A stretch of DNA of 46,236 nt from Bacteroidota bacterium (lineage in GTDB: Bacteria; Bacteroidota; Bacteroidia; Chitinophagales; Saprospiraceae). This document shows, piece by piece, positions 35,773 to 44,235 of the stretch. Each line of letters opens with the position of its first letter. Position 1 is the stretch's first letter. The stretch is taken from positions 36,567 through 82,802 of the forward strand of contig JAHEAR010000016.1 in the NCBI GenBank assembly GCA_024642665.1, read 5' to 3'. A program made the translations under genes and the position numbers. The notes under the pieces were generated by a model, which saw only the letters and a list, made by a program, of their open reading frames with translations, did no database searches and was not told the DNA's origin.

Positions 35773-38700
35773 TTATTTTTGAATAATAATTTTCTCAGTC
35801 CACAATTTGTGATCCACAATAAAGCTTATAAAGTAAACATCACTGCTAAGATTTGATACGTTTATTCGTCTCTGATTACCTGGATGATTGATGTGCATGA
35901 TCAGCTGACCAAGGACATTGGTTAAAATAATCTCCTGAACCTCCAAATTCGTTTGGAAAAAGATTTCACTGCTTGCCGGATTTGGGTAAACAAATATTTC
36001 TTCTCCTAAATCAATCAATTCAATTCCGGTAGTAAAGCATTGTTGAGCCGGATAAGGATTTGTTGCATCATCATTTAATATTTCATCTCCTGCATAGGCA
36101 TCAACCCCACTGTAGGTCCAGTTTTCCTCAACAAAAGTTGTTCCATCGGGACCGGTACCATCTATTCGATGAGCCCAGCCATTAGCATAATCCCATGCAG
36201 TACCGGTGCCATCCATGTTTATATCTCCAAATACATCTATGACTTGTTCGTTTTGAAATAATTCAAAAGCATCATCTCCGTTCATTGAGTTGGCCACCGT
36301 TGCCCCATTGTCTTCAAAGGCCGCAGAAAATCCAAAGAACCGATTAAACTCAAATGTATCCCTGGTAACACTAAAGCACGTTCCTGCGGAAACAGAAACT
36401 GGAGGGAATCGATATTCAATTCCATCAGAACCTCCTCCATTGTTTGCACTTCCTATACCATATACACTGAGGTCTGCAATATCATTCACCGCATAATATT
36501 CTGTCGTCTTCAATGGCGTAGATGGCCCTGTATTTATTCCGACCAGAATAAGGTCTTCTGTGGGTGCTGTGTCATTATCTATAATTCTTATCGTGGCATT
36601 AGCCGTTTGCACAATGGCATTATTTGTTGCATTGCCAATTTGTAATGTAAAACTTTCACTTAGTTCCGCATCACTATCATCAATAAGTCCAAATTGAACT
36701 ATTTGTGGATCTGTACTCATCGCAGGGAAGGTCAACGTTACATCTGTAAACATGAAATCTTGTCCTTCATCAGCAGTTCCTCCACTCACCAGAGTGACAT
36801 CGATTGTTGTTTCTGTATCAGCGGGATTTTCTATATATACATTTATAGCTATAGTGTCCATTGACTCACCCATCGTCAAGTGGCCAAATTCAAATGTTAT
36901 AACTGGATTGTCTTCGCAAGTGGCTCCTGCTCCCGGATTACCGTAAATCTCTCTTCCATCAACGATGACTCCTGTTCCTGTTAAAGCACCCGACCAGTTA
37001 ACTGCTTCGGAGTTTTCGGAAAGCGGATCACACAAAACGAGAGAAGGACCATCACCGTTTGCTGCACTCGACCATTCTCCTGATGTACCATAATCAACAC
37101 AGTCTACAATATTGCCATCCTTATCGAATAGGGTAATTAATTCTCCACTATTGTTTAAAGAACCTCCTGTCCATTGAAACGATGGAACACCATAATACGC
37201 CTCTGTTCTTACTGAATCTGCGGAAACCAAAACAAACTCTCCGTCTGCTAATTGAAAATCAGGGAAAACAAAATCTACTCCGGAAAAAGAATAACCGGTC
37301 ATATCTACCATTCCTCCGGAGGAATTGTATAATTCAAGGTATTCGTAATCTGCCCCGGGAGAGTTGTACATAATTTCAGTGATGACCACAGGTGAAGCAC
37401 CAAGACATGGATCAACAGTGTAAGAACCTGCAGGATATGGCTCGGAGGATTCAATATTGGTGTTTACTCCATCAAAAACATCCAGGCTGCTAATCGTCCA
37501 GTTGGATAATACGAACGTCGATCCATCGGGGCCGGTGCTGGCTTTTCGATAAGCCCATCCATCCGTATGTTCCCAGGGTTCTCCTGTACCATCGACATTA
37601 ATTTCACCAAAAACATCAATCACAACACCATTCTCAAAAACTTCATAAGCATCATTGCCATTAAATGTATTGGCTATAGGATCAACATCGTCTTCAATAA
37701 AATCTGCCGGAAATCCGTAAAAATCATGAAACTCTGTAGAGTCTCTTGCCAGGTAGAAAATTGTTCCCTTTGAAACAGCTACTGCCGGAAACGAATATTC
37801 AACACTATCACTTCCTCCTCCATTGTTGGCAGAGCCTACCCCATAAATACTTAAATCCGGAATGTCTTTCTGTACGTAAAATTCTGTCAGTTTATTTCCG
37901 GTAGATGGTCCATCAGAAATACCTACCAGGATAAGACTGTTATTCAGTCCCACGGAAGGACTGTAAGGCTCCAGAGGATAAGGAGTTCCTGCTTCCATGT
38001 TGGTCAAAAAGCCATCAAACACATCTATACCACTATACACCCAATTATCTACCACAAAAATAGTATCGTCTGGTCCTGTTCCATTTTTTCGTTTTGCCCA
38101 TCCATCAGTATATTCCCATGGTGTTCCGGATCCATCTTCATTGATTTCTCCAAAAACATCTACTACCATTCCATTCTCAAATAATTCATAGGCATCATCA
38201 CCATTAAACGTATTGGCGGGATTGTCTTCCGGCTCATTAAAATCTGCCGGAAATCCATAGAAGTCATGAAACTCTGTAGAGTCTCTGCCCAGAAAGAAAC
38301 TAGTTCCTTTGGCAATTGACACAGCGGGAAAAGAGAACTCAATACTATCTGTACCTCCCCCGTTGTTGGCCGTCCCCACGCCAAATACACTTAAATCAGG
38401 AATATCTTTTAAGGCATAAAACTCTGTCAGTTTTGCGCCATTCGTAGGACCTTCTGAAATTCCCACGAGTATAAGACTATTAGAGGGTCCTATAGAAGGG
38501 CTGTATGGATCCATAGGATAGGGCGTCCCCGCCTCCATGTTTGTCATAAAGCCATCAAAGACATCTATACCACTATACATCCAATTATCTACCACAAAAA
38601 TAGTATCGTCTGGTCCTGTTCCATTTTTTCGTTTCGCCCATCCATCGGTATATTCCCATGGTGTTCCGGATCCATCTTCATTGATTTCTCCAAAAACATC

Positions 38701-39099
38701 CACTACAATTCCATTCTCAAACAATTCATAGGCATCATCACCATTAAACGTATTGGCGGGATTATCTTCCGGCTCATTAAAATCTGCCGGAAATCCATAG
38801 AAGTCATGAAACTCTGTAGAGTCTCTGCCCAGAAAGAAACTAGTTCCTTTGGCAATTGACACAGCGGGAAAAGAGAACTCAATACTATCTGTACCTCCCC
38901 CGTTGTTGGCCGTGCCAACCCCAAATACGCTTAAATCAGGAATATCTTTTAAGGCATAAAACTCTGTCAGTTTTGCACCATTCGCAGGACCTTCTGAAAT
39001 TCCTACAATAACAAGGCTATTACTGCTTTGAGCAGGTAGTTGTGACACCAGAAAAAGAGCCATCAAAAAAGTAAAGAGTTTGTAGTTGTTCGTTTTCAT
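35773..39099 (-). CDS. T9SS surface protein with four lamin-tail-like repeats, LTD and Calx-beta domains
   Basis: This 1,108-residue protein has a signal peptide (1-23, LPAQS). Three tandem 180-residue repeats follow at 26-205, 206-385 and 386-565, each with KLTEFYxxKDIPDLS, ANNGGGxDSxEFSFPAV, FNGxDAYEVFENGxVxDVFGEIN and GxPWExTDGWAxRK. A canonical lamin-tail domain (about 570-700; VVITEIMYNSPGADYEYLELYN), a Calx-beta domain (about 725-830; SGGTADEGQDF), a fourth repeat (about 840-1010) and a type A T9SS sorting domain (about 1035-1108; YPNPASSEIFFQ) complete it. It should be exported and displayed on the surface. Gene order (4 bp after the DASS gene, 45 bp before SusC) makes it part of the locus. 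A glycan-capturing or scaffold role is inferred. Confidence 0.88.
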   Translation of the reverse strand: MKTNNYKLFTFLMALFLVSQLPAQSSNSLVIVGISEGPANGAKLTEFYALKDIPDLSVFGVGTANNGGGTDSIEFSFPAVSIAKGTSFFLGRDSTEFHDFYGFPADFNEPEDNPANTFNGDDAYELFENGIVVDVFGEINEDGSGTPWEYTDGWAKRKNGTGPDDTIFVVDNWMYSGIDVFDGFMTNMEAGTPYPMDPYSPSIGPSNSLILVGISEGPTNGAKLTEFYALKDIPDLSVFGVGTANNGGGTDSIEFSFPAVSIAKGTSFFLGRDSTEFHDFYGFPADFNEPEDNPANTFNGDDAYELFENGMVVDVFGEINEDGSGTPWEYTDGWAKRKNGTGPDDTIFVVDNWVYSGIDVFDGFLTNMEAGTPYPLEPYSPSVGLNNSLILVGISDGPSTGNKLTEFYVQKDIPDLSIYGVGSANNGGGSDSVEYSFPAVAVSKGTIFYLARDSTEFHDFYGFPADFIEDDVDPIANTFNGNDAYEVFENGVVIDVFGEINVDGTGEPWEHTDGWAYRKASTGPDGSTFVLSNWTISSLDVFDGVNTNIESSEPYPAGSYTVDPCLGASPVVITEIMYNSPGADYEYLELYNSSGGMVDMTGYSFSGVDFVFPDFQLADGEFVLVSADSVRTEAYYGVPSFQWTGGSLNNSGELITLFDKDGNIVDCVDYGTSGEWSSAANGDGPSLVLCDPLSENSEAVNWSGALTGTGVIVDGREIYGNPGAGATCEDNPVITFEFGHLTMGESMDTIAINVYIENPADTETTIDVTLVSGGTADEGQDFMFTDVTLTFPAMSTDPQIVQFGLIDDSDAELSESFTLQIGNATNNAIVQTANATIRIIDNDTAPTEDLILVGINTGPSTPLKTTEYYAVNDIADLSVYGIGSANNGGGSDGIEYRFPPVSVSAGTCFSVTRDTFEFNRFFGFSAAFEDNGATVANSMNGDDAFELFQNEQVIDVFGDINMDGTGTAWDYANGWAHRIDGTGPDGTTFVEENWTYSGVDAYAGDEILNDDATNPYPAQQCFTTGIELIDLGEEIFVYPNPASSEIFFQTNLEVQEIILTNVLGQLIMHINHPGNQRRINVSNLSSDVYFISFIVDHKLWTEKIIIQK
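37405..39024 (-). repeat. 540-bp tandem coding repeats
   Basis: Three in-frame 540-bp units are at 38485-39024, 37945-38484 and 37405-37944. The first two are nearly identical at DNA level (for example the bases from 38041 and those from 38581 match over dozens of positions), with only about ten amino-acid differences in 180. The third is clearly diverged. This indicates a recent duplication or ongoing gene conversion. Confidence 0.92.
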
Positions 39100-39103
39100 A
39101 ATC

Positions 39104-40579
39104 TTAATTTTTATTTAATTCTAAAGGAAAAGTAAAAGGGTCGAAGTGCCATACATAAGGTAATAAAAAATATACAATGAGAGATAGGATCAGAATGGAT
39201 AAAATATTCATCCAAAAACCTGCTTTAACCATATCAATTATTTTCAAGTATCCGGATCCAAATACAACGGCATTGGGTGGTGTAGCGACTGGTAACATAA
39301 AAGCACAGGATGCTGCGATCGTAGCCGCTACCATTAAAATAAATGGATGGATATCAATCGCCATAGATAGCGGTGCCAGTACAGGAAGCAACATCGCGGT
39401 GGTGGCAAGATTGGAGGTGATTTCGGTTAGAAAATTTACTAGCGTAGCAAGAATTAATAAAAGAATAATTAGCGATGCTCCTTCCAATAAGGTCATTTGT
39501 CCCCCTATCCATTCTGCTAATCCACTGGTCTTAAATCCTTCTGCAAGGGCCAATCCTCCCCCAAACAAAAGCAAAATACCCCAGGGTAGTTTAATCGCTT
39601 CTTTCCATTTAATCAATGCACGCTTTTTTTCCTTACCCGCAGGAATAATAAATAAAACGACTCCCGCGATCATGGCTATAATCGTATCATCCACAGCAGG
39701 AAAAAATTTATTGATAAAAAATGATCGCGATATCCATGCAAATGCTGTGGATAGAAAAACAATCAGTGTCACCTTTTCCTCATAGGTGATTTTTCCAAGT
39801 TGCACTAATTGTTTCCTGATCTCTGCTTTTCCACCGGGAAATGCTTTTTGTTTAAATGTAAACGCATATTGAGTCAGATAACGCCAGCATATAAATAGCA
39901 ATATAGTCGAAAGAGGAAATCCGACCATAATCCATTTTGAAAAAGTAATCTCAATGCCATATTGTTCTTGTACGATTCCTGCCAGGACTAAGTTGGGAGG
40001 AGTACCGATAAGCGTGGCAATTCCACCAATAGAAGCACTATAGGCGATGGCAAGCATAAGGGATTTACCAAAAATTAAATTTTCATTTTCAATCGTGTCC
40101 GGGTTGTCACGGAGCTGTGTAATGATGGCCATTCCTACAGGAAGCATCATGACTGCTGTTGCGGTGTTTGTAATCCACATGGACATAAAGGCCGTGGCTA
40201 CCATAAACCCAAGAATGATACTTTTTACATTCGTCCCTATAATATTAATGATGTTGAGTGCAATCCGCTTATGTAAATTCCACTTCTCAATAGCAATTGC
40301 CAGAATAAAGCCACCGATGTACAGAAAGATGTAGCGGTGCCCAAAGGAGATTGTAGTTTCGGCCATACTCAGCGCTCCGGTTAGTGGAAAAAGTATGATC
40401 GGCAACATAGAAGTAATGGCAATCGGTATGCATTCGAGAATCCACCAAATCGCAATCCACAACGTACAGGCCAATACGGCATTCGCCTGATCATTCAATC
40501 CCTGGGGATGATAGAACAGGATGATAATTGCAAATAATAACGGACCCAGAATCAGGCCTACTGCTTTTTTATTCATCAT
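39104..40579 (-). CDS. DASS (SLC13-type) sodium:dicarboxylate transporter
   Basis: This 491-residue inner-membrane protein has about 11-12 helices. The two Ser/Asn-Asn-Thr-type motifs of the DASS family are present as MWITNTATAVMMLPV (about 154-168) and ITSNLATTAMLLPV (about 388-401), and VATPPNAVVFGSGYLKI follows the second. WWILECIPIAITSMLPIILFPL near the start is also typical. Members carry succinate, malate, fumarate, tartrate, citrate or sulfate with Na+; the first motif has Thr (TNT) rather than Ser. This is the first gene of the long minus-strand operon, and its presence with a tartrate/D-malate dehydrogenase suggests that a dicarboxylate is taken up or released during growth on the target polymer. 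The substrate ion is not certain. Confidence 0.88.
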   Translation of the reverse strand: MMNKKAVGLILGPLLFAIIILFYHPQGLNDQANAVLACTLWIAIWWILECIPIAITSMLPIILFPLTGALSMAETTISFGHRYIFLYIGGFILAIAIEKWNLHKRIALNIINIIGTNVKSIILGFMVATAFMSMWITNTATAVMMLPVGMAIITQLRDNPDTIENENLIFGKSLMLAIAYSASIGGIATLIGTPPNLVLAGIVQEQYGIEITFSKWIMVGFPLSTILLFICWRYLTQYAFTFKQKAFPGGKAEIRKQLVQLGKITYEEKVTLIVFLSTAFAWISRSFFINKFFPAVDDTIIAMIAGVVLFIIPAGKEKKRALIKWKEAIKLPWGILLLFGGGLALAEGFKTSGLAEWIGGQMTLLEGASLIILLLILATLVNFLTEITSNLATTAMLLPVLAPLSMAIDIHPFILMVAATIAASCAFMLPVATPPNAVVFGSGYLKIIDMVKAGFWMNILSILILSLIVYFLLPYVWHFDPFTFPLELNKN

Positions 40580-40778
40580 GTAAGTCTGTAAAACTCTTTC
40601 AGAATATATAAGTCATTCAAAATTTACTCCTAGATTTAACAAATGTTCTGCTATGAATCCGGAAAGCGGTTTCTAAATATAGATTGAATTTGAACAATAT
40701 TTTAGTACTTTATTTTGTGTTTTATACTTTTTACAGTATTTTATACTGTTTTACACCATTTTACACCCATTTTGCAAA
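40580..40778. promoter_or_regulatory. Divergent promoter region with 10-bp-spaced T-rich repeat array
   Basis: TTAxAC-type units begin at 40722, 40731, 40741, 40751 and 40761, spaced 9-10 bp apart (variants TTTATACT, TTTACAGT, TTTATACTG, TTTACACCA, TTTACACCC). An inverted repeat, ACAGTA (40733-40738) and TACTGT (40744-40749), overlaps the array. The array ends about 10 bp before the ATG at 40779. T-tracts in phase with the helix usually bend DNA, and evenly spaced units can also be a tandem operator. The region separates the locus operon from the membrane HTH gene. Confidence 0.65.
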
Positions 40779-41963
40779 ATGTCAGAGGAGTTTCACAGGG
40801 GTTTTATCGAGAAGCTGGAAGAGCTTTACGGTCCATGGGAGAAAAGCACTTCCAGGTTCGGAGAAGCATCATATGGCAAAATTTCAAAGGACCTTTGTAT
40901 CAGTCCCAGCCAATTTAGTAAACTCATCTATGGAAGTGCAACGGATGGGATGTATGTACGCTCCATTAGAAATATTGAGCGATTAGCCGAAGAACAAGCA
41001 TCTCAGACTAAGCTTCAGGATCTGGATACTTTGATTGATCTCGAGCGGGCAAAAAACAGGAACCTTTTAGCCTTAAAGAGCCGCACGAAATTCAAAGCAG
41101 TACTCTTTTCAATTCTGGGTGTTTTAATTGGTTCTTTGATCACTTACCAGTACGCTAAGCGAACCGAAATTCGATCGACTGAAAAATCACATACCTTCAC
41201 TCATCCACTTTTACCCTTCTTCGAACAGGACTTTGGCGCTGATTTCGACTCACCCTTCCTTAATGAATCGGAAGTCCAGGAGTATTGCCCATGCAGCGCT
41301 TTTGAAGGCGAATGGTCTTTAAACCATTCATTTAAGCTTCCTCTGCCGGGAAGCAGAGCTCCCGGATTATACTATATCGCCAAAAATTGTGATCTGAGGA
41401 TGAAGTGCTCAAAAATAGATGAACAATTTGTTAAGAAAGGTTCCAGTTTGGCCGGTTACGAATATCTCGTAAGTGAAATATGGATTGATACAAGGCAAAC
41501 CCCATTAATACCAAGGTATTTTGATGCAACAACAAAATCATACACCACTGAATTTGACACATTAATATTTGAAAATAATCTACAATTCAGAAAAGTAGCT
41601 ACCCTTCACGCCTTTAACGTAAACAAGTTCTATATCTATCCAGACTCTATTGTTCGGAAAGCAGAAATTACAGGCCGATTTGCAACTGATGTAGATGAAC
41701 AACTGACTCAAGTGTACAATATTGATATAAAACACATTCTTGAAAATGTGCTCGGTAATTTGATTAAGACGGATTGTGAATCTGCGCCTAATCCCTTTTG
41801 TAATCCGAATGACCTAAAAGAGAAAGAAAGTGTGATTTCGTTTGATTGTTTATATACTATTCAAGCAGAGAACCTGGGCATTGGTGGGGGCTACCCCTAC
41901 ACAAAAGGATTCCGTTTAGAAAAACAAAACTACTCTGATAATTTAATGTGTCGGTGCGAATAA
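40779..41963 (+). CDS. Membrane-spanning protein with N-terminal HTH and large extracytoplasmic domain
   Basis: This 394-residue protein has an N-terminal XRE-like helix-turn-helix (about 31-70: YGKISKDLCISPSQFSKLIYG, then SIRNIERLAEE). A short helical, perhaps coiled-coil linker (71-104) leads to one membrane helix (about 106-124, AVLFSILGVLIGSLITY). The C-terminal part (about 130-394) would be periplasmic; it is beta-rich with paired cysteines (EYCPCSAFEGEW, KNCDLRMKC, terminal CRC) and I recognise no family in it. The layout fits a one-component transmembrane regulator that senses outside and binds DNA inside, like CadC or ToxR in principle but unrelated in sequence. It is transcribed divergently from the 19-kb polysaccharide operon, making it the prime candidate for its regulator. 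This is inference from position and architecture. Confidence 0.75.
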   Translation: MSEEFHRGFIEKLEELYGPWEKSTSRFGEASYGKISKDLCISPSQFSKLIYGSATDGMYVRSIRNIERLAEEQASQTKLQDLDTLIDLERAKNRNLLALKSRTKFKAVLFSILGVLIGSLITYQYAKRTEIRSTEKSHTFTHPLLPFFEQDFGADFDSPFLNESEVQEYCPCSAFEGEWSLNHSFKLPLPGSRAPGLYYIAKNCDLRMKCSKIDEQFVKKGSSLAGYEYLVSEIWIDTRQTPLIPRYFDATTKSYTTEFDTLIFENNLQFRKVATLHAFNVNKFYIYPDSIVRKAEITGRFATDVDEQLTQVYNIDIKHILENVLGNLIKTDCESAPNPFCNPNDLKEKESVISFDCLYTIQAENLGIGGGYPYTKGFRLEKQNYSDNLMCRCE

Positions 41964-42217
41964 TGACCGTTTGTCAAATATTTATATTCCAACCATTGGC
42001 AAATTATTGCGAGCTGATCCGGTGAATAAATATTCTCCGTTAAGCATGCCCAACACTTATTCTCTGACAACTCCAACCTGCCTTCCTCCAAGACAATAAA
42101 TCAGCTTCTGCTTTCGACGCAAATAAATATTACCTTTTCCTTTTTTATTGGCTATTCTGTTTTCATCTTTGTACTTCTGGTTGTCCGACACTCACTTTAG
42201 TTCGGAACGGATTAAAC

Positions 42218-42808
42218 ATGAACACAAACCTCCTACTGAAAACTATTAAAAAAATAGTGTTTCTGCTCTTTTCCCTGTTTCTCTTTTACAGATCCATCGA
42301 CCTGTTACAACAGTTGTATTATTCCAATCCCATAGACTATAGTTTTGGAGAGACCCTTTTTATCGCATTGTTAATCAATCTGCTCATCGTGGGTATTTTT
42401 GTATTTCCCGGTTATGTCCTTCCGACAAGCAAGCTCATGCCGAAACGTTACTGGCAACTCAAAAATCCACCCCTTCTGAACTACCTCTTTTCAGCACTGG
42501 GCGTAAATACGTATAAGTCAATTCTGGTGCTCCTTTTTTGGGGTAAAAAATCAAATCAAAAGAAATATTATAATGGCACCCGGGAAGGATTGGAAAAATT
42601 TAATTTTCAAACAAAACAATCTGAGTTTGGGCATATTTGTGCTCTTATTATAATTGTTATAGCCTCCCTTTTCCTTCTCTTTAAAGACTATTATTTGCTG
42701 GCTCTTTTTATAACACTGTTTAATATTATTGTAAACCTGTACCCTGTCATTCTGCAACGACACCATCGCATCAGAATTTTCCGATTAGCAAAATTAGTGC
42801 ACGGATAG
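42218..42808 (+). CDS. CrtO-like membrane acyltransferase family protein
   Basis: This 196-residue protein has four membrane helices (about 10-28, 45-66, 86-108, 138-175). Its end NLYPVILQRHHRIRIFRL (173-190, with N173, YP, QR, RxR) matches the NxYPxxxQRxNRxR signature of the family that includes glycosyl-4,4'-diaponeurosporenoate acyltransferase (CrtO of staphyloxanthin synthesis). A GHI segment at 138-140 also recalls the family histidine. Many Bacteroidota carry members away from carotenoid genes, and no carotenoid gene is visible here, so the acceptor is unknown. It lies 34 bp before the AhpD-like gene and may form an operon with it. The 254 bp upstream hold no other gene. Confidence 0.65.
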   Translation: MNTNLLLKTIKKIVFLLFSLFLFYRSIDLLQQLYYSNPIDYSFGETLFIALLINLLIVGIFVFPGYVLPTSKLMPKRYWQLKNPPLLNYLFSALGVNTYKSILVLLFWGKKSNQKKYYNGTREGLEKFNFQTKQSEFGHICALIIIVIASLFLLFKDYYLLALFITLFNIIVNLYPVILQRHHRIRIFRLAKLVHG

Positions 42809-42842
42809 GTAACACTAGCCTTTGCTGTTAAAACCATTTAAC

Positions 42843-43448
42843 ATGAGTTGGATAAAAACCATAAGTTATCATCAGGCCGAACCGGATTTGAAAAAAATTT
42901 ACGATCGCGTAAAAGGACCTGATAATAATGTGGACAATGTCCTATTAGTGCACAGCCTTCGACCTCATACGTTGATTGGTCACATGACCCTCTACAAAAA
43001 CGTGCTGCACAACACAAACAATACCCTTCCTAAATGGTACCTGGAAGCGATAGGGGTTTTTGTAAGCTTCTTAAATCAATGCGATTATTGCATTCAACAT
43101 CACTTCGCCGGCTTTAAACGACTTTTTATTGGCAAACAAAATGCAGATGATTTCATGATCGCTGTGACCCATGATAAATTGAATTCATTTTTTGATGCTC
43201 CGTATAATGATGGTTTTGCATATGCCAAAAAGCTAACCCTTTACAATCAGGAAATAACACAAAGCGATTTTATTAAACTTCGCCATGCAGGATTTACAGA
43301 TGGCGAAATCCTGGAGATCAACCAGGTGACAAGTTATTTTAATTATGTCAACCGAACGGTAAATGGTCTTGGGGTTATCATTGAAGGGGATATTCCCGGA
43401 TTGTCCCCGAATAACAGCGAAGACCCAAATAATTGGACCCATGAGTGA
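42843..43448 (+). CDS. AhpD-like/carboxymuconolactone-decarboxylase-fold (peroxidase-related) protein
   Basis: This protein of about 201 residues starts at the ATG at 42843 (MSWIKTISYHQA). The first frame start at 42822 is a TTG and is not preferred. It has the AhpD-type active-site pattern: EAIGVFVSFLNQCDYCIQHH, a glutamate 13 residues before a CxxC followed by His. This corresponds to the E...CxxC..H proton relay and redox pair of alkylhydroperoxidases. Helix-rich composition and size fit the uncharacterised peroxidase-related family. The short ITQSDFIKLRHAGFTDGEILEIN helix pair is typical too. Its end overlaps the following IYD-like gene by 8 bp, so the two are coupled. Peroxide or halide-linked redox function is possible; the natural substrate is unknown. 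Confidence 0.85.
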   Translation: MSWIKTISYHQAEPDLKKIYDRVKGPDNNVDNVLLVHSLRPHTLIGHMTLYKNVLHNTNNTLPKWYLEAIGVFVSFLNQCDYCIQHHFAGFKRLFIGKQNADDFMIAVTHDKLNSFFDAPYNDGFAYAKKLTLYNQEITQSDFIKLRHAGFTDGEILEINQVTSYFNYVNRTVNGLGVIIEGDIPGLSPNNSEDPNNWTHE

Positions 43449-44136
43449 AAACAAAAAAATATTAATCAACGGATACGCACATGTTTCTTTTCAACCGGAA
43501 AAAAGTTTTACAGCTTCAGAGATGTTCGAACGAAGTGAAACCTATTACAATTGGTTGAATAGTCGTCGCTCCATCAGAATGTTTTCTGACAAACCCGTTT
43601 CGAAATCTGTCATTGAAAATTTAATTCGTACCGCTTCTACCGCGCCCTCCGGAGCACATAAGCAACCATGGACTTTTTGCGCTATTTCTAATCCCGAAAT
43701 GAAATCCAAAATTCGCGCCGCTGCCGAAGAAGAAGAAAAAGAAAGTTATAACCACCGGATGAGTGAGCGATGGAAAAAAGATCTTGAGCCATTGGGAACG
43801 GATATGCACAAGCCCTTTTTAGAAACAGCACCTTGGTTAATTGTCGCTTTTAAAAAAGTGTATGAACTCGATGAAGAGGGAGTTAAACATAACAATTACT
43901 ATGTCAATGAGTCGGTAGGTATCGCCTGTGGTTTTTTGATTTCTGCTATCCACAACGCCGGACTCGTCACCCTTACACATACCCCCAGTCCGATGAACTT
44001 CCTGACCAGCTTGTTAGGTCGGCCAGCTTATGAAAAACCCTTTATACTCTTTCCTGTGGGCTATGCGGCAGAAGAGGTGTTTGTCCCGGATATTCAAAGG
44101 AAGGCTCTTGAGGGGATCAGTTGCTTTTTTGAATAG
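43441..44136 (+). CDS. Iodotyrosine deiodinase-like FMN nitroreductase
   Basis: This 231-residue nitroreductase-fold protein starts at the ATG at 43441 (MSENKK), 8 bp before the end of the AhpD-like gene. FMN-binding SRRSIRMFSDKPVS (41-54) and STAPSGAHKQPWTF (66-79) are typical of the IYD/BluB branch. The residues that bind the halotyrosine zwitterion in iodotyrosine deiodinase keep their spacing: E99, Y103 four later and K124 twenty-one later (EKESYNHRMSERWKKDL...MHK). The lid region and FPVGYAAEEVFVPDIQRKAL also fit. IYD enzymes reductively remove iodine or bromine from halotyrosines; such bacterial members are known from Haliscomenobacter (Saprospiria). I expect dehalogenation of halotyrosine; the physiological role is not known. 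Confidence 0.87.
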   Translation: MSENKKILINGYAHVSFQPEKSFTASEMFERSETYYNWLNSRRSIRMFSDKPVSKSVIENLIRTASTAPSGAHKQPWTFCAISNPEMKSKIRAAAEEEEKESYNHRMSERWKKDLEPLGTDMHKPFLETAPWLIVAFKKVYELDEEGVKHNNYYVNESVGIACGFLISAIHNAGLVTLTHTPSPMNFLTSLLGRPAYEKPFILFPVGYAAEEVFVPDIQRKALEGISCFFE

Positions 44137-44235
44137 GTTTGACATTCCGGATATTTAATGCCTAAGCGTACTTTTGTTTCTGCCTTTGAGGCGACTATTA
44201 TTTAGGGCCGTGTATCTTTACAAAAAACAAAACTT

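Noticed and set aside
38163-38924. Minus-strand short frames within the 540-bp repeats, mirrored on the plus strand
   Set aside because: They recur at the repeat period and are shadows of the large T9SS protein.
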